Shown here piece by piece: positions 1 to 10,865 of a stretch of 64,000 nt of DNA. Where the stretch lies: assembly GCA_905221605.1 (NCBI GenBank), contig CAJNDS010002692.1:186001-250000 (forward strand). Reading direction: 5' to 3'. The translations under genes and the position numbers were made by a program. The stretch is from Symbiodinium natans. Lineage: Eukaryota; Sar; Dinophyceae; Suessiales; Symbiodiniaceae. Each line of letters begins with the position of its first letter. Within the stretch, counting starts at the first letter, position 1. The notes below the pieces were generated by a model, which saw only the letters and a program-made list of their open reading frames with translations, was not told the origin of the DNA and did not search any database.

Positions 1-1387
1 ACCACGCTGCCCTATGAGCATGGCTTCGCCATCTCTACGCTCAGCCTCTCATCAAGGTAACCCTTGCCCAAGGTCATCACTCTAGGAACTCGTCTAGACA
101 CTTGCCGTCACAACCCAAATCCACGAGTCCACAACCGCATCCAGAGAATCCCACAGGTACTGCCGTCAAGTGGCCAGAGTCCTCCCGCGGCATCCTGCCG
201 CCCTGCAAGACTCCTGAAGCCAAAAGATGCAAGGCTGCAAAAGACACATAACAAGCTACACTTGCATGAGATGACTCCCTTCAGTACACACATAAACGAG
301 CTTCACACTCAGCACTGCCTTCAGTACCAATGCGATCACAAAAACCTCTGGAAGTAGTGATATCAGACAAGGCTCTCTGGTTGAACACCGGCACACCAGT
401 TCAGGGACAGGGGCTATAGCTATAGCCAGTGGCTGCAGGCGCTGTGGAGAACTGACTTATGAGCAGGGCGAACGAAAGCTAGGGCCCCCAAGGCGGCTGT
501 TCTTTATTCGAGCGCCGCTTGTGTTCTTGGAATTCCTCTTGCGTTTCACCTTGCGTGTTCTTGCGCGGCCCTATTCTCGAGGTTCGGCTGGAGTTCCGGT
601 TGACGCTGCGCTTCGCCCTTGCGTGCGCGTGCGCACTGCAAGGTTTATTGGGGGTCTTGAGCCCATTCCAAATATTTTTCGGACCCTCGAGGTTTAGATT
701 ATGTTGAGGTTTAAGGGTCAGGTTGCAGAATTGACGCGTTGGGCTTACGGGTTAATATGATGGCAATGATGGCAATGATGGGAGGGGAAGGAAGGGGGGG
801 CTGAGAACTCCGGGAAGGGGGGAGGCGTGACGCCTCCCTCCCCGCTGAAATATCAGGCCACAGGATGCCACAGGTCTCCCGAAGTCCTGCTTGTTTCCCA
901 AAACAAAAAGGTTGCAAACAAAACTCCCGCAAGCCCGAGCTGGCTTTCATGATATAGGCTTTCCTATCTCCCATCCTTTCGACTCTTGTCTGGATATCCG
1001 GAGGTCCACCGGACATCTGAGGTGCTTCGACGCATTCTTGCACGGCATTGCGCTGCTTTCCAGAGCGGAGGGCACCCCTCCCATTCCCAAGCCTGGCAAC
1101 CAGGCTTCCCTAACTTTCCTAGTACTTTCTAGACAGCTACATGGTCTTGCAGCCATGAGCCAAATGTCCCCCCGACCTCGCTGCTAGAGGCTTACACTTG
1201 TGCTCGCCATGTCGAAGGTTTCACCAGACTGCAGACTGGCCATGCCATGTCGTTGAGCTGTGTTTCTCTTTTCTCGCGTTGCAGCCATCTGAGCCGCACC
1301 GGACCAAGGTTGCTGGGGCTAAGCCGGCATCGCCGGCATCCACGTGCAGCAGGTGTGCAACGTCGAACCTACGTTGAATCTATGACC
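1..1387. other. No gene recognised
   Basis: Open frames here are short and show no family motif, signal peptide or consistent splice pattern. The stretch 760-840 is G-rich and low in complexity. A dispersed repeat copy sits at about 843-960 and is listed separately. The interval lies downstream of the minus-strand gene at 1388-2137, so part of it may be that gene's 3' untranslated region. Confidence 0.5.
843..960 (+). repeat. Dispersed repeat, copy 1
   Basis: The stretch begins with an AATATCAGGCCA-like core. It then carries an AAAAAGGTTGCAAAC segment and CTCCCGCAAGC in the same order and spacing as the copy at 8408-8520. A third, internally shortened copy lies at 40186-40245. I do not recognise the family and see no coding capacity or terminal repeats. 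It could be a fragment of an old transposable element. Confidence 0.5.
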
Positions 1388-2137
1388 CTACGTGCAGCCA
1401 CAGCAAGCAGTTGAGAAACTCTGCCAGCTGCCAGGCGCAGGCGCCCCCTCGCCGCAGACACTCTTACCGACGCATGAGCATGAGGTCGGGGACCCGCCCT
1501 CACAGGGGGGGGCGGTCATGCCACTGCTTTTCACTTTGTCACACCATGCGGGAACAGCTGTGGAGTTCACCTCGACCTTCGTCTCGTTTGTCTCCAGAAG
1601 TGTCGAGTTTGAAGAGCAGCATCCAAGCATTGTGCCATCAGTGGCAGGGCAGCAGCTTCCAGCGAGCTTCAAAGCCTGGCAAGCCGGGTGCACTGCGCAG
1701 TCGGCTTTGGGGTCCGCCGCCGCTGGTGCCACCACGGGTGCAGGTGCAGGTGCTACTGGAGTCACCGCTGGAGACACAGGGGTTGCCACAGGTGCAGGAG
1801 CGGTCCCGCAAGAGCAGCAAGAGTAGGAGTAGCTCTGCCAGGATCCAGGCAAAAAGGGACCGTTGCCACCGCAGACCACGGGACCCATGCAGACGCACCC
1901 ACCTGGCCCACCATTGCACGATGCAACGGTGCTGCGAGTGTATGCATCCATACTGTAACACCAAAACGGAACTCCTGGCTGTTGTTGGAGCTCGACCTTC
2001 CCAACGGCCACCGCTTTTTGAAGTAATTCCACTTTCATTTCTTCGACCTCCACATCACAAGCATCTTCCTCGCAAGCCGGAGTCGACCAGACGACCGCAC
2101 AGAGCAGGCTTGAAACAAGGAGTCGAATCATGTTCAT
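1388..2137 (-). CDS. Secreted Cys-rich protein with a duplicated WC...PGSWQS domain and a CC-CC module
   Basis: An intronless 249-residue protein. I chose the ATG at 2137 because a signal peptide follows at once (MNMIRLLVSSLLCAVVW); the frame is open upstream without another ATG. An acidic stretch with a VELLQ segment follows, as a propeptide might look. Residues about 59-110 and 198-248 are two copies of one Cys domain. Each starts with WC, has a CxC pair and a VCG, and ends in PGSWQS-[YF]-S then CCxC. Between them lie a Pro/Ala/Val linker (about 112-141) and one compact module at about 147-174: C-x3-P-x-C-x8-CC-P-x6-LG-CC. The same module closes the tandem-array proteins at 50-57 kb. Many N-x-S/T sites support secretion. 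Function is unknown; a cell-surface or polysaccharide-binding role is inference only. No family name is assigned. Confidence 0.8.
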   Translation of the reverse strand: MNMIRLLVSSLLCAVVWSTPACEEDACDVEVEEMKVELLQKAVAVGKVELQQQPGVPFWCYSMDAYTRSTVASCNGGPGGCVCMGPVVCGGNGPFLPGSWQSYSYSCCSCGTAPAPVATPVSPAVTPVAPAPAPVVAPAAADPKADCAVHPACQALKLAGSCCPATDGTMLGCCSSNSTLLETNETKVEVNSTAVPAWCDKVKSSGMTAPPCEGGSPTSCSCVGKSVCGEGAPAPGSWQSFSTACCGCT

Positions 2138-3258
2138 GTGTAGGCCAAAGATGCCTATCGCTATGAAGTCTAGCTGCCACTGAGGTTTCTTGGCAAGCTC
2201 GAACCCAAATGTCCGGCCAGCTGCACCCCTCAAACAGACGCAATGGCATCACTAGACATCAGCCTAAGCATCTGCCACGCCTTCCATGATTCCACATGCC
2301 CACAAGCTCAGTGCTACTCCACACCAACTGGTCTGGAAATTGCAACACAAGCAAGCAAGCAAGCCGCATCAGGCATTGAACACAACGCTCAGCACCGGGC
2401 TTGCTTGGAGTACCAAAAGAAACGGTCAGCCGAATCAGCCTTGCTTCTGACCCTAACATGTAGTCAGCCTTACCCTATGCGGCACCGAGCTTGTCTCTCT
2501 CGGGTTTGAAGTCTTGTTGAATGAACAAACAGGAAAACAGAAACAACAACAAAAACGCTGCATGTATGTATGATAGAACAGAATATCTGGAAAGACGATG
2601 ATCGGATCCCAAATCGATGTCCTGGATTCTTTTGTCGGCGTTTACTTGTTCACAGAAGTATGTCTGCATACATTCACCAGATGAAACTATATCTTTGATG
2701 CTGGGAATTGGATCCCACGCTCCCATGCCACACACACGCGAGTAATAAAGAACAGCTACTGGGAGACTCGAGTCTTGCCACCCCTGCGTCTCGTGGCGCT
2801 GCTCTTCATTGCACGAGACTTCCGATGTAGCATCTGCACTTTCTGTTTTTTAACTGGTTGGCAATGCTATTCTTCCCATTCAGAGAAACATGTGCAAGAG
2901 GCAAGGTGCAAGTCTGTTCTAAAACCCTCAGAGTCATCCATCCAGCCATGTCCGCTGGAGTGCAGTAACGATACTAAGAGTTACTAACAATAACCCTATG
3001 GGAGCCAGGCTGAAGTAGAGAATGCTGCGAAAGAAGTCCCGAACGCCATACAGCCATACCCGAAAAAAGTGGAGCAAACACGCCTGACATCACCTCCGAG
3101 GCAGGAGCCAGGAGATCGAAAGCATGGCTGGGTTTGAACGTGCCACGGTGATCACTCCCCAAGGTTCGTAAGTGGTTCCTGGCGCTTGTTTTGTTGCGTT
3201 CACTGCCTGCTGAAGTCTGCACGAAGCCTTGCGCAACACGATTCAGCAACAACACGCA

Positions 3259-3289
<31 letters not shown>
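3259..3289. repeat. CA dinucleotide microsatellite
   Basis: About fifteen uninterrupted CA units. The long Val/Cys open frame across it on the minus strand is a by-product of the repeat. Confidence 0.95.
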
Positions 3290-3290
<1 letters not shown>

Positions 3291-4283
3291 AAAAGAGAGT
3301 CTCCTGATCCTCAGTGAACAGTTCGTGTCTGCGTAGAAAGCGACCTCATGCACCATCCAGCCCCCAACATCTTGATCACACACCTCGGTCGTGTCAGAAC
3401 GAAGCATTCCACCCATTTCCGGCCATGAACACCCGATCAACACCCCTCCACATTCACCTTGTTCGAGCACTGTGAATTCGTTAAACTCAGGCTACAGCCA
3501 CGACATAAACGCGAGCAAGTGTCCAGCAACTTGCGGCCCCCAAGGGTGCGAGGAGCTTAATCAACGCAACAAAGGTTCCCCTAACGCCACACCGCTCCAC
3601 CTCCAGAAAGGGAACTCCCAAAATCCCATACCTTCAAGCCCAAAATGCACCCGACTCCCTCCGAATCTACAGACTGCACAAAGCATGATGACAGCTCGAG
3701 CGCGATGGCAAACTGGAATCCTACTCGTACTACGACTACACCAGTATACACGAAGTCTAGAGAGCCCGGGGGGCTTCAACACATCATGTTCATCAGAACA
3801 CCAGGTGCCGTAAGAATTACTTCATACAATTGTAGGCTGAGTTCTTGGCAACACGCCACTTGGTCGAGGCACCTAAGCTGGTACCATCAGGCATGCAACC
3901 TTTCTCCCGGCCTGGGGTCTTTTGACTACTTTTCCCAATCTTTTGAAATTCTTCACTTCCAGAATTGACGACCGTCTGCAAGAGATCTGTTTCAGGGCTC
4001 AGGTACCACGCTTCACGCAGCTGACGTTACATCACAAGGCGAAACAAAACAGCACAAAATCCGACAGCACACTGCCAGGCCGAAACCTGCTGGCAAGATG
4101 AACAAATTTGGTTCTCACGGCTTGTTGATCCCAGCAGCGCGCTAGCGAGTCGCCGGATTCAATGCAGCATTTCCTGCACTGGGTGTGTTCAGAAGCATAC
4201 AAAAAAATTATGTTGCTTGTACAAAATGTGGGCTTCAGCCTTTCCGAGAGTTCTCCATTTAGCGCGTTTTCGAAATTTACAGT

Positions 4284-5036
4284 TCCCCCCCACCCACCCA
4301 CCCACCCACCCACCCACCCACCCCCCCCTTTCAACACTCTCCTACACCACCCACCCAACCCCCCCCCCCCCCCCCCAACCCACCTCCACCCACCCCCCCC
4401 CCCCCCCCCCCCACCCCCCCCCCCCCCTCCCCCACCCCCCCCCCCCCCGCGCACATCCCCGCAACTTCATTTCAAAATAATTCAATAATTCGAATTCACT
4501 AAAAGGACTTGAAATTAAAGCATCGACCCAACTAGTTCAAGATCATTAAAAGCAATTAAACTATCAAGTGCAACGATAAAAAACACAAGAGCATAGAATT
4601 GTCGTTGCTTTGCAATTGGTTTTTCACCATTTTCAATTAAAAATATTGACAAAGTGACTAAATAGTGAAATCACTTGAAAATGGAACAAGTGATTTCACT
4701 ATTTAGTCAATATTTTTAATTGAAAATGGTGAAAAACCAATTGCAAAGCAACGACAATTCTATGCTCTTGTGTTTTTTATCGTTGCACTTGATAGTTTAA
4801 TTGCTTTTAATGATCTTGAACTAGTTGGGTCTATTTTTTATTGAATTTCAAGTCCTTTTAGTGAATTCGAATAATTTTGAAATGAAATTGCGGGAATGTG
4901 CGCGGCGGGGGGGGGTTGGGTGAGGGGGAGGGGGTGGGGGGGGCGGGGGTGGGGGGGGGGGGGGTGGGTGGTGACCCCCCCCCCCCTCCGTGGGGGGGGG
5001 GGTGGGTGGTACCCACCACCCCCCCCAAAATGAAAA
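4284..5036. mobile_element. Large AT-rich foldback (MITE-like) with poly-C and poly-G ends
   Basis: Arms at about 4449-4677 and 4687-4905 are near-perfect reverse complements of about 220 bases around a 9-base loop (4678-4686). The left arm has an extra 8 bases (AAAGTGAC, about 4650-4657), and the arms differ by small changes near GAAATTAAAGCATCGACC versus its partner. The arms are AT-rich and hold no gene. Outside them lie a C-rich tract (4284-4448) and a mirrored G-rich tract (4905-5000), so the symmetry continues past the arms. A smaller perfect palindrome is centred at 5010/5011. The arms could pair into one very long hairpin. No target-site duplication was found by eye. It could instead be an assembly fold-back artefact, but the small arm differences argue against a simple artefact. 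Confidence 0.75.
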
Positions 5037-5721
5037 GCCCCACTTCGTGGAGAACTATCGCCTTTCCTTGCATTTCTGTCATCTGATGCTAATCGAAGCA
5101 AGCTGATGCAAGAGCCCTTGGGGCACGTGGCGGACGGCCTGTAGGTGTAGCGCTGACCATCCCAGCAGTCAGGATTTCCCCCCGGCCTTAGGCTACATTC
5201 TCTCTCCTCCTGACGCCATGTCCGCAACTCTACAGAACGAGGCCTGCGCGGGCTGGTGCAGCACGTCTCCTTTTGTCCAGCTAGCAGTGTCAAAACAACA
5301 ACCCCAATGTGGAATGTGCTCAATGGGGCGATGGCGCGGGTGAAGCGCTCGTTCCAACAGCTTCCTAGCAGGTACCAGGGACAGCTTCATGATAGACTTT
5401 CAAGACTTTCGAGGCACGTTGCGCCTTGGCTTGTCAAAAACTGTGCGACCAGGGAAAGGCCATACCGCCGCATGCGGAGCAGATCTGTTCATTGTGCAAA
5501 CACAAAGAAACCTTCCGATGTCTACTTGTGGCACCAACTTTGCTGTCCCTGTGCCGTGAACACGATCCAGCAGCTATATACATCTACTTGTCTTGCATGT
5601 CACACAAGGTGGAGAACACATTCAGATGAGCTGTCGCAAGAGGGACGAACACGAGCCACAGCTACAAGCACGTTGAAAACTGTAGACTTGGTGACCAGAT
5701 GTGCAGCGCAGCACGGGGCTA

Positions 5722-7632
5722 TCCCACATCGCGAAGGTCCGCCACACGGTCCTTGTACTCCAGCCTTGCATGACAACATGCAGAGCATCTCACGTTGACC
5801 TTCCTTATGAAAAAAACACCTGGAACAAGAGAAGCGAGCCAGGCCAACAGCTTCTTGCTCTCTTCCGCCGTGGGCAGTACATGGATGAGCAACTGAACAG
5901 CGGAGCAAAGCAGCCTTGACAGAACATCTGAGCTGATGCAAGAGAGCGCCTCCACATCCTCTGGATTGATAAAGCTCTCACTGAAGTGAAGCTCTTTCAA
6001 ATTCTGGCAGAACTCCTGGTGTGCAAGACTTTGCTCAGGAAGAAGGGAAAGCCATGAGAAAGCCCAACTTCAGTACATGTGTGCGGTGCTCCTCGGTGGA
6101 GACCTTCACAATAGATCTCTGAAACTTTCAGAAGCTTTCAATATCCACAAGGCTCAGAATCTAGGGCCTTCATCTTGCTCATGACAATGGCGAGGTTCTG
6201 TGCCCGTGAGCCATCCAATAGGCTGATGCCTCCAAACGCCCAAGTCTGCATGAGTGTGCAGTCTGCATGAGTCTGCAGTCTGCATGAGTCTGCAGTCTGC
6301 ATGGGTCTGCATAGGTCATGAGGGCCCGAGAGGGGCCCGAGAGGGGCCCAAACTGTCCCAGGTCGTGGACTGTGATTCTGCCATAGCGTTGCGCGATGTG
6401 CGAGGCAAAACCGAGGTGTGTGCCTGCTTTCTTTGTCACGGACTTTCGCCTGAAGCATGCGCTTCCCATGGGGTGGGTCCTTACAGTCAGTTCAGTCAAG
6501 CTCGGCCTGCCGAACAGCACAGGCTTTTCCGCCGACTCGCCAGAGAGCATGGCCTTCAACAGGACTTTCCCCAACACTGCACACACAAATACACAAACAC
6601 ACAAACACACAAACAGACACACACACACACACACACACACACCCACGCGCGCGCGTGCGATGCTCATCCATGCCCTGTCTCCGGCCTTCAGCAACTCGGG
6701 GTCAAAGCGCACATCAGATGTCAGGCCATGAAAAACCGAGTTTTCCGAAGGCTCATCATAGTGAGCACCCGCCCAGTGTAGACGTCGTCCCAGAGGCGTC
6801 TGACCCACAAACCGTGGAGGCGTCGCCGCAGCCTTGGATTTGGGAGCTGCCTTGCCCTTGCCGTCACCCTTGGGAGGTGGCGGAGCTTTGCCCTTTCCCG
6901 GTGGTCCCTTGCCAGGTCCCTTGCCAGGTCCTTTTGCGCCTTTTCCAGGCGGACCCGGCGGACCCTTGCCAGGACCTTTGCCCTTGGCACTCTCGCTGCC
7001 ACTCTTCGGCTTCTCATCGCCTTGCTCGCCTTGCTCCGCTTCCTTCTCCACCTTGGCCTCGTTCGCCTTCTCACCCTCCTGGTCGTTGCTTGACTCCAGT
7101 TCTGTGTCGGTTCCTTGCTTCCCTGTTGCCGGGGCCTTTCCTTTGCCCTTCGGGCCCTTGGGGCCTTTGAGGCCCTTGCCCTTTCCAGGTGCCGGCAGCT
7201 TGCCTTTGTCTCCTTTACCACTGCCCATCGAGCAGTGTTCTGCCATCGCTGAGCTCGGAGAGCCACCCTCCTCCTCTTGAGCCGCTCTCTCTGTGGGCGA
7301 AGCAGTGAGGTTCGACTCCACGTCCGACGTGGCCGAAGCATGGCTCGCATTGCTGGCATTGCTCGCCATACTGACGTTGCTCACGGTGCTGACGTTGTTG
7401 AAGTTCACCTCGAGGGCCTTGCAAAGGTCGCTGGTAACCCCAAATGACTCTGTTACCTTCTCGGAGGCCTGTCTGGAAGCCTCTTCACTTGTCAGGCTGG
7501 ATCGTCGCGAGGATTCAAGAGATGAGTCGCTTGCAATGGGGGAGGCTTCTGGAGACGAACCAGCGTTCAGTTCAACGGAGGTTGGGCCGGAAGATGCCAG
7601 CTCCTGTTCCAGGAGATTCTTGATGTTCACAC
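5722..7632 (-). CDS. Formin (FH2-domain actin nucleator), partial, spliced
   Basis: Exons read by eye, right to left. 6682-7632 begins after a pyrimidine-rich acceptor. It encodes a Ser/Asn-rich segment, then an FH1-like region rich in Lys, Gly and Pro, then the FH2 entry PLGRRLHW. 6485-6576 follows with a GTAAGG donor. 6168-6245 encodes GGISLLDGSRAQNLAIVMSK, the FH2 'LD.kraqN.aI.lsk' motif. 6077-6103 encodes VSTEEHRTH. 5950-6003 encodes NLKELHFSESFINPEDVE. An exon from 5892 gives LLIHVLPTAEESKKL, matching FH2 'L..lPt.eE...L'. All joins keep frame using GT, GC or GA donors. FH2-like sequence (LEYKDRVADLR) appears near 5722-5772. FH2 domains are about 400 residues and only roughly the first 150 are seen; the rest lies further left or is lost. 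Upstream exons beyond 7632 are likely. Formins nucleate and elongate actin filaments in the cytoplasm. Confidence 0.8.
6244..6311. repeat. 17-bp minisatellite, four copies, in a formin intron
   Basis: Four consecutive 17-base units of GTCTGCATGAGTCTGCA at 6244, 6261, 6278 and 6295; two are identical and the outer two differ by one base each. It abuts the acceptor of the exon that starts at 6245, so the repeat supplies the CAG acceptor. A short GAGGGGCCC-type repeat follows at about 6320-6350. Confidence 0.9.
6579..6652. repeat. CA-rich microsatellite inside a formin intron
   Basis: ACAAACAC units pass into pure CA and then a GCGCGCG stretch. It occupies most of the intron between formin exons 6682-7632 and 6485-6576. 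The Val/Cys open frame across it is not coding. Confidence 0.9.
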
Positions 7633-8084
7633 CTGCGCAGCGAAGACAGAAATCAAGTTTCTTCTGCATATGGCATGCGCTCACGCACATGCACATCGAA
7701 CAATGGTAAGCCTTTCCCGGCATGCGTCGTGGCAGCCTTCAAGCATATGTCAGGAAACACATACGCGCAGAAGCTGAGCAGAGTGCACAACCGTCCTGAT
7801 GTGTGCGAACCGGGCTTTGCCTCACAAAGAATTCGGGATCATGGGATCTGCATAACAGAAAGCATGTCCTCATGTGTATACAAAGGAAAGCATGACCGCA
7901 CGAGTCTCCAGCCCACCATCATTGAACCAATCGTCAGTAGCATCAAGGCCTTGGCAACGAGAAGGATTCAGCCGGCTACTTCATCGCAGCCTTTCTACAG
8001 CTTGACGTCCACGGGCAGGCAATCTGGTCGCTGAGCTTCATGGCATCCACAATGGGATAGGCCGTGTTTACTTCTGTCGTGTGC

Positions 8085-8235
8085 GAGTGAGACACTTGAT
8101 AAGGACCTGGCTGTAGCTAATGAGCTCCGAGTCATCTGCATCCATCCGGACGCAGTGCACGGTGCTGTCCTGCAGCTGCCAAGGGGCAAAAAAGGGCGCC
8201 GCAACCTCGACCCGAAATACAAGCCCAATCATCGC
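8085..8235 (-). CDS. Candidate orphan exon upstream of the formin
   Basis: The minus strand is open and reads like protein, for example VFRVEVAAPFFAPWQLQD and then CVRMDADDSELISYSQVL. A second good frame (YPIVDAMKLSDQ) follows at about 8030-8060. I recognise no family. It could be a 5' exon of the formin gene or of another gene; exon edges are not defined. Confidence 0.3.
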
Positions 8236-8407
8236 ACGGACAGATACATGTGTGACGTATGTGTGAATAAACATATATCTATGCGTTAGATAGATGTGTT
8301 CCGGTGCCTATTCAAACATGAACCCGCTTCTTGAGAGCTGCACAAAAGCCCGATTTGCCTAAGGATTGTAAGGATTACAAGTTTGTTGGAAGCTTGGCAG
8401 TTCATTC

Positions 8408-8520
8408 CTGAGATATCAGGCTAAACCCCAGCTCGTTCTTGCCGCAAAACAAGAAGGTTGTAAACGAAAACTCCCGCAAGCTCCAAGGAGCTAGCTTCGA
8501 GACTTCTGACGAACTGATCT
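8408..8520 (+). repeat. Dispersed repeat, copy 2
   Basis: Starts with GAGATATCAGGC, continues with AAGAAGGTTGTAAAC and CTCCCGCAAGC, and ends near GGAGCTAGCTTCGAGA. It shares its left and middle parts with the copy at 843-960 and its ends with the copy at 40186-40245. Confidence 0.55.
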
Positions 8521-8559
8521 CACAAGAAACCTTTGCCACAATGAGCTTTCGAACGGAAA

Positions 8560-9630
8560 TAAAGTGAGCCAAGCAGTCCAGGCGGCGCTTGTTTTAAAAA
8601 TTAGATCGGTGGCCGCAGCAGCTCCGTACGCATTTCAAAGGCCGCAACCGTCAAGAGGAGTCCCCAACATCTCGCAAATACACACAATCGTGCTCCCGCC
8701 TAAGTCCCGGGCTCGTTTTGAGGCTTGCACCGACACATGTCGCGAAAACTACGCCTGGACGCACTTTTCTGCATTTTAGGTTCTGGGACGGATTGGCCTC
8801 GTGCATCGTTCTACGGGGATCCGCAAATGGCGCTCTCGTCTTGCATATCCCTCATGAAGTGCAGAACTGTCGTCGCTTTTTGGGCCTTGGGGGTGCCCTT
8901 GAAGTAGCCTTGGAATGGTCTTGGAGTGCTTGTTGTAAAGATGGTCTGGGAACTCGGAGTGTTCTTGGGGTGGCCTTAATTGCTCGCTGTTGGAGTTTTC
9001 TCGGTTTGCTTCGGTGTGGGGTCTATGCCGGAAGCATGCACGATTGATCGTCTGATTGATTGTTCTGCCTCGTTGTATGATTGTATAGGAATGTATATGC
9101 TTGTATATGATTGTATGTACCACTGTACAGCTGCATGACTGTATGACTGTATAAAATGTATGGTTAAGTATGGTTGTATGACTGCATGAATGCACGTATA
9201 TGCGTATGTATGTACGAATGTATGAATGTATGCATGCCCATCGCTGAATGCTCCCTAAACAGTGCTTTGCACTACAGGATTCTGGACACTGCTCCCTGTT
9301 TGCGCAGTCACTCGTGTAGCCCCACCCCCACGCCCCACCCCACCCCCCACCCCCCACCTCCGCCCCACCCCCCGAACTTAACCCCTAAGAAATTTCCTAG
9401 CCCCGGGACCCCCGCAACCAAACCTTATGCGTATCCCGCGCGGCTGTACACCTGTCGGCGTTGGAACTGCACTGTACAAGCACGTGCTGGCAAAGCTTTG
9501 CCAAGCTCCTCGAGGTGCCGTTTGCCAGGCCTCATGACACCATATTGACCAGCGTCCCAAACCCAAACGCACAAAAATGAAACATTCTGGAAACAAGAAC
9601 GCACCGGTCCTACAGACTGGAAAAACTTGT
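8560..9630. other. Non-coding stretch with TGTA-rich low-complexity DNA
   Basis: No gene recognised. Positions about 9060-9240 are a degenerate TGTATG/TGTATGA repeat, and 9318-9375 is C-rich with CCCCACCC units. Open frames here follow the repeats. Confidence 0.6.
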
Positions 9631-9639
9631 GGGCTGGCC

Positions 9640-9900
9640 GTAGTCCTGAGGTGAGAACATCTCATCTGTCAGCCAGGCATCCATCGGGTCAACGTCCGGA
9701 AGACCTACTGTAACAAACTGTAGCAACTGCTCAATTCCAGCTTCAAACGGAGCATGCGCCCATTCTCCGGGAACTTTCGGGGCGAGCCATCTGGACCTCG
9801 AAAGCAAACTCAGCTGGCCTGCATAAGGCGTCCTGTCCCCTTCCGAATCGCCATCTGCCATGTTGACCACTAGCTCCGTGATGCCCAGGGCCTGGCAACA
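9640..9900 (-). CDS. Candidate exon, unknown product
   Basis: An open minus-strand frame reads as ordinary globular protein, with segments such as SLLSRSRWLAPKVPGEW, IEQLLQFVTVGLPDVDP and MDAWLTDEMF. No motif points to a family. It lies about 1 kb downstream of the EF-hand exons on the same strand and could belong to that gene. Confidence 0.3.
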
Positions 9901-10629
9901 AAGATCTGCTCCCTTGCTTCCCTGCTGTAGCAGCCTGTAGCCAGCCAGTAGCATGCTTCCTGCACACTATGGCTTTTTCACGCCGACGGTGCAAATTATT
10001 CCGAGCGCATCTCTTCCTTGAGGAAGCAAGCGCCCAGCTGGGGAATTGAAATGAATGCACCGTTTACTCATTCACATTTAAAACTCAGGGGCACTGGGAA
10101 GGAGCATGCCTTGGCAAATGTCTCAGATGCTAGCTCAGACACCTGTTCTAGTCTATATCTCACCATCAGCCAGAAGCTGCTCTCAACCCATCAGCGCTCT
10201 CTTGGCTTTGCCACATCTAAGTGTCGTTCGACAACTGTGGCAGCCATCTGACAAAGCTATATGAACAATAACCGAGGCAGGGCAAGCAGGTGAGCTGTTT
10301 CGCGGCATAGATGCATCCTAGACATAGCAGTCTTCATCCTCAAGCACCTCACCTACTCCGTGCAAGGGCCCCAACATGTGCAAATGCTGGTTGGTGGCAC
10401 AAACGGATTCAAGAGCTGCAAGGCTTCCCGGCAGCATCTTTTGCTAATGAGCTTGTCCAGTCAGCGAGCCCAATTCTGCCAGGACGGCCTGATGTCAAGG
10501 AGAATCCTTCTCATTCATTCATTGACAAGACTGGAGCCTGGGGCCGCAGCGTTTGCACTTTCGCCGCTCTAGTTGAATCGTGCGGTTGGGACTCGTCTGA
10601 GGCTACGATAAACACTGGCAAATAAGTTC

Positions 10630-10860
10630 TCCAGTCCTGAATGCCACCATGCAACTGGGAATGCAAACCGACAACAGGTCGCCGATCGATTCTTATCGAT
10701 TTTGGGTAATCTCGCTGGAACGCGAAAGCTCCTAAAACTGTCGTGCACTGTCCTTGACCGTTGTCGCTTCCACCGTAAGACTCTGACCAGAACCTTGTAT
10801 CAGCCCAGCGGGCGAGGCATCCAGACTGAGACTTATTCAGCGTTGGAAACAAATCTCTGA
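10630..10860 (-). CDS. Candidate exon, unknown product
   Basis: Minus-strand open frame with protein-like composition: TRFWSESYGGSDNGQGQ, VLGAFAFQRDYPKSIRID and VGLHSQLHGGIQDWRTYL. It directly follows the EF-hand segment at 10866-10940 on the same strand, so it may be its continuation or its 3' untranslated region. No family recognised. Confidence 0.25.
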
Positions 10861-10865
10861 CACGC

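Larger units (their letters stand above)
2138..5720. other. Intergenic DNA with microsatellite and foldback element
   Basis: I find no supportable gene. The notable contents are a CA microsatellite at 3259-3289 and the large foldback element at 4284-5036. If the formin gene continues to the left of 5722, its remaining FH2 exons would have to lie here, possibly with the foldback inside an intron. I could not identify those exons. Confidence 0.4.

Noticed and set aside
4032-4488. Poly-Gly and poly-Pro frames near 4.3 kb
   Set aside because: They follow the C-rich end of the foldback element.
6244-6311. Possible CRISPR-like array
   Set aside because: The four 17-base units are directly joined with no unique spacers, in a eukaryotic intron.
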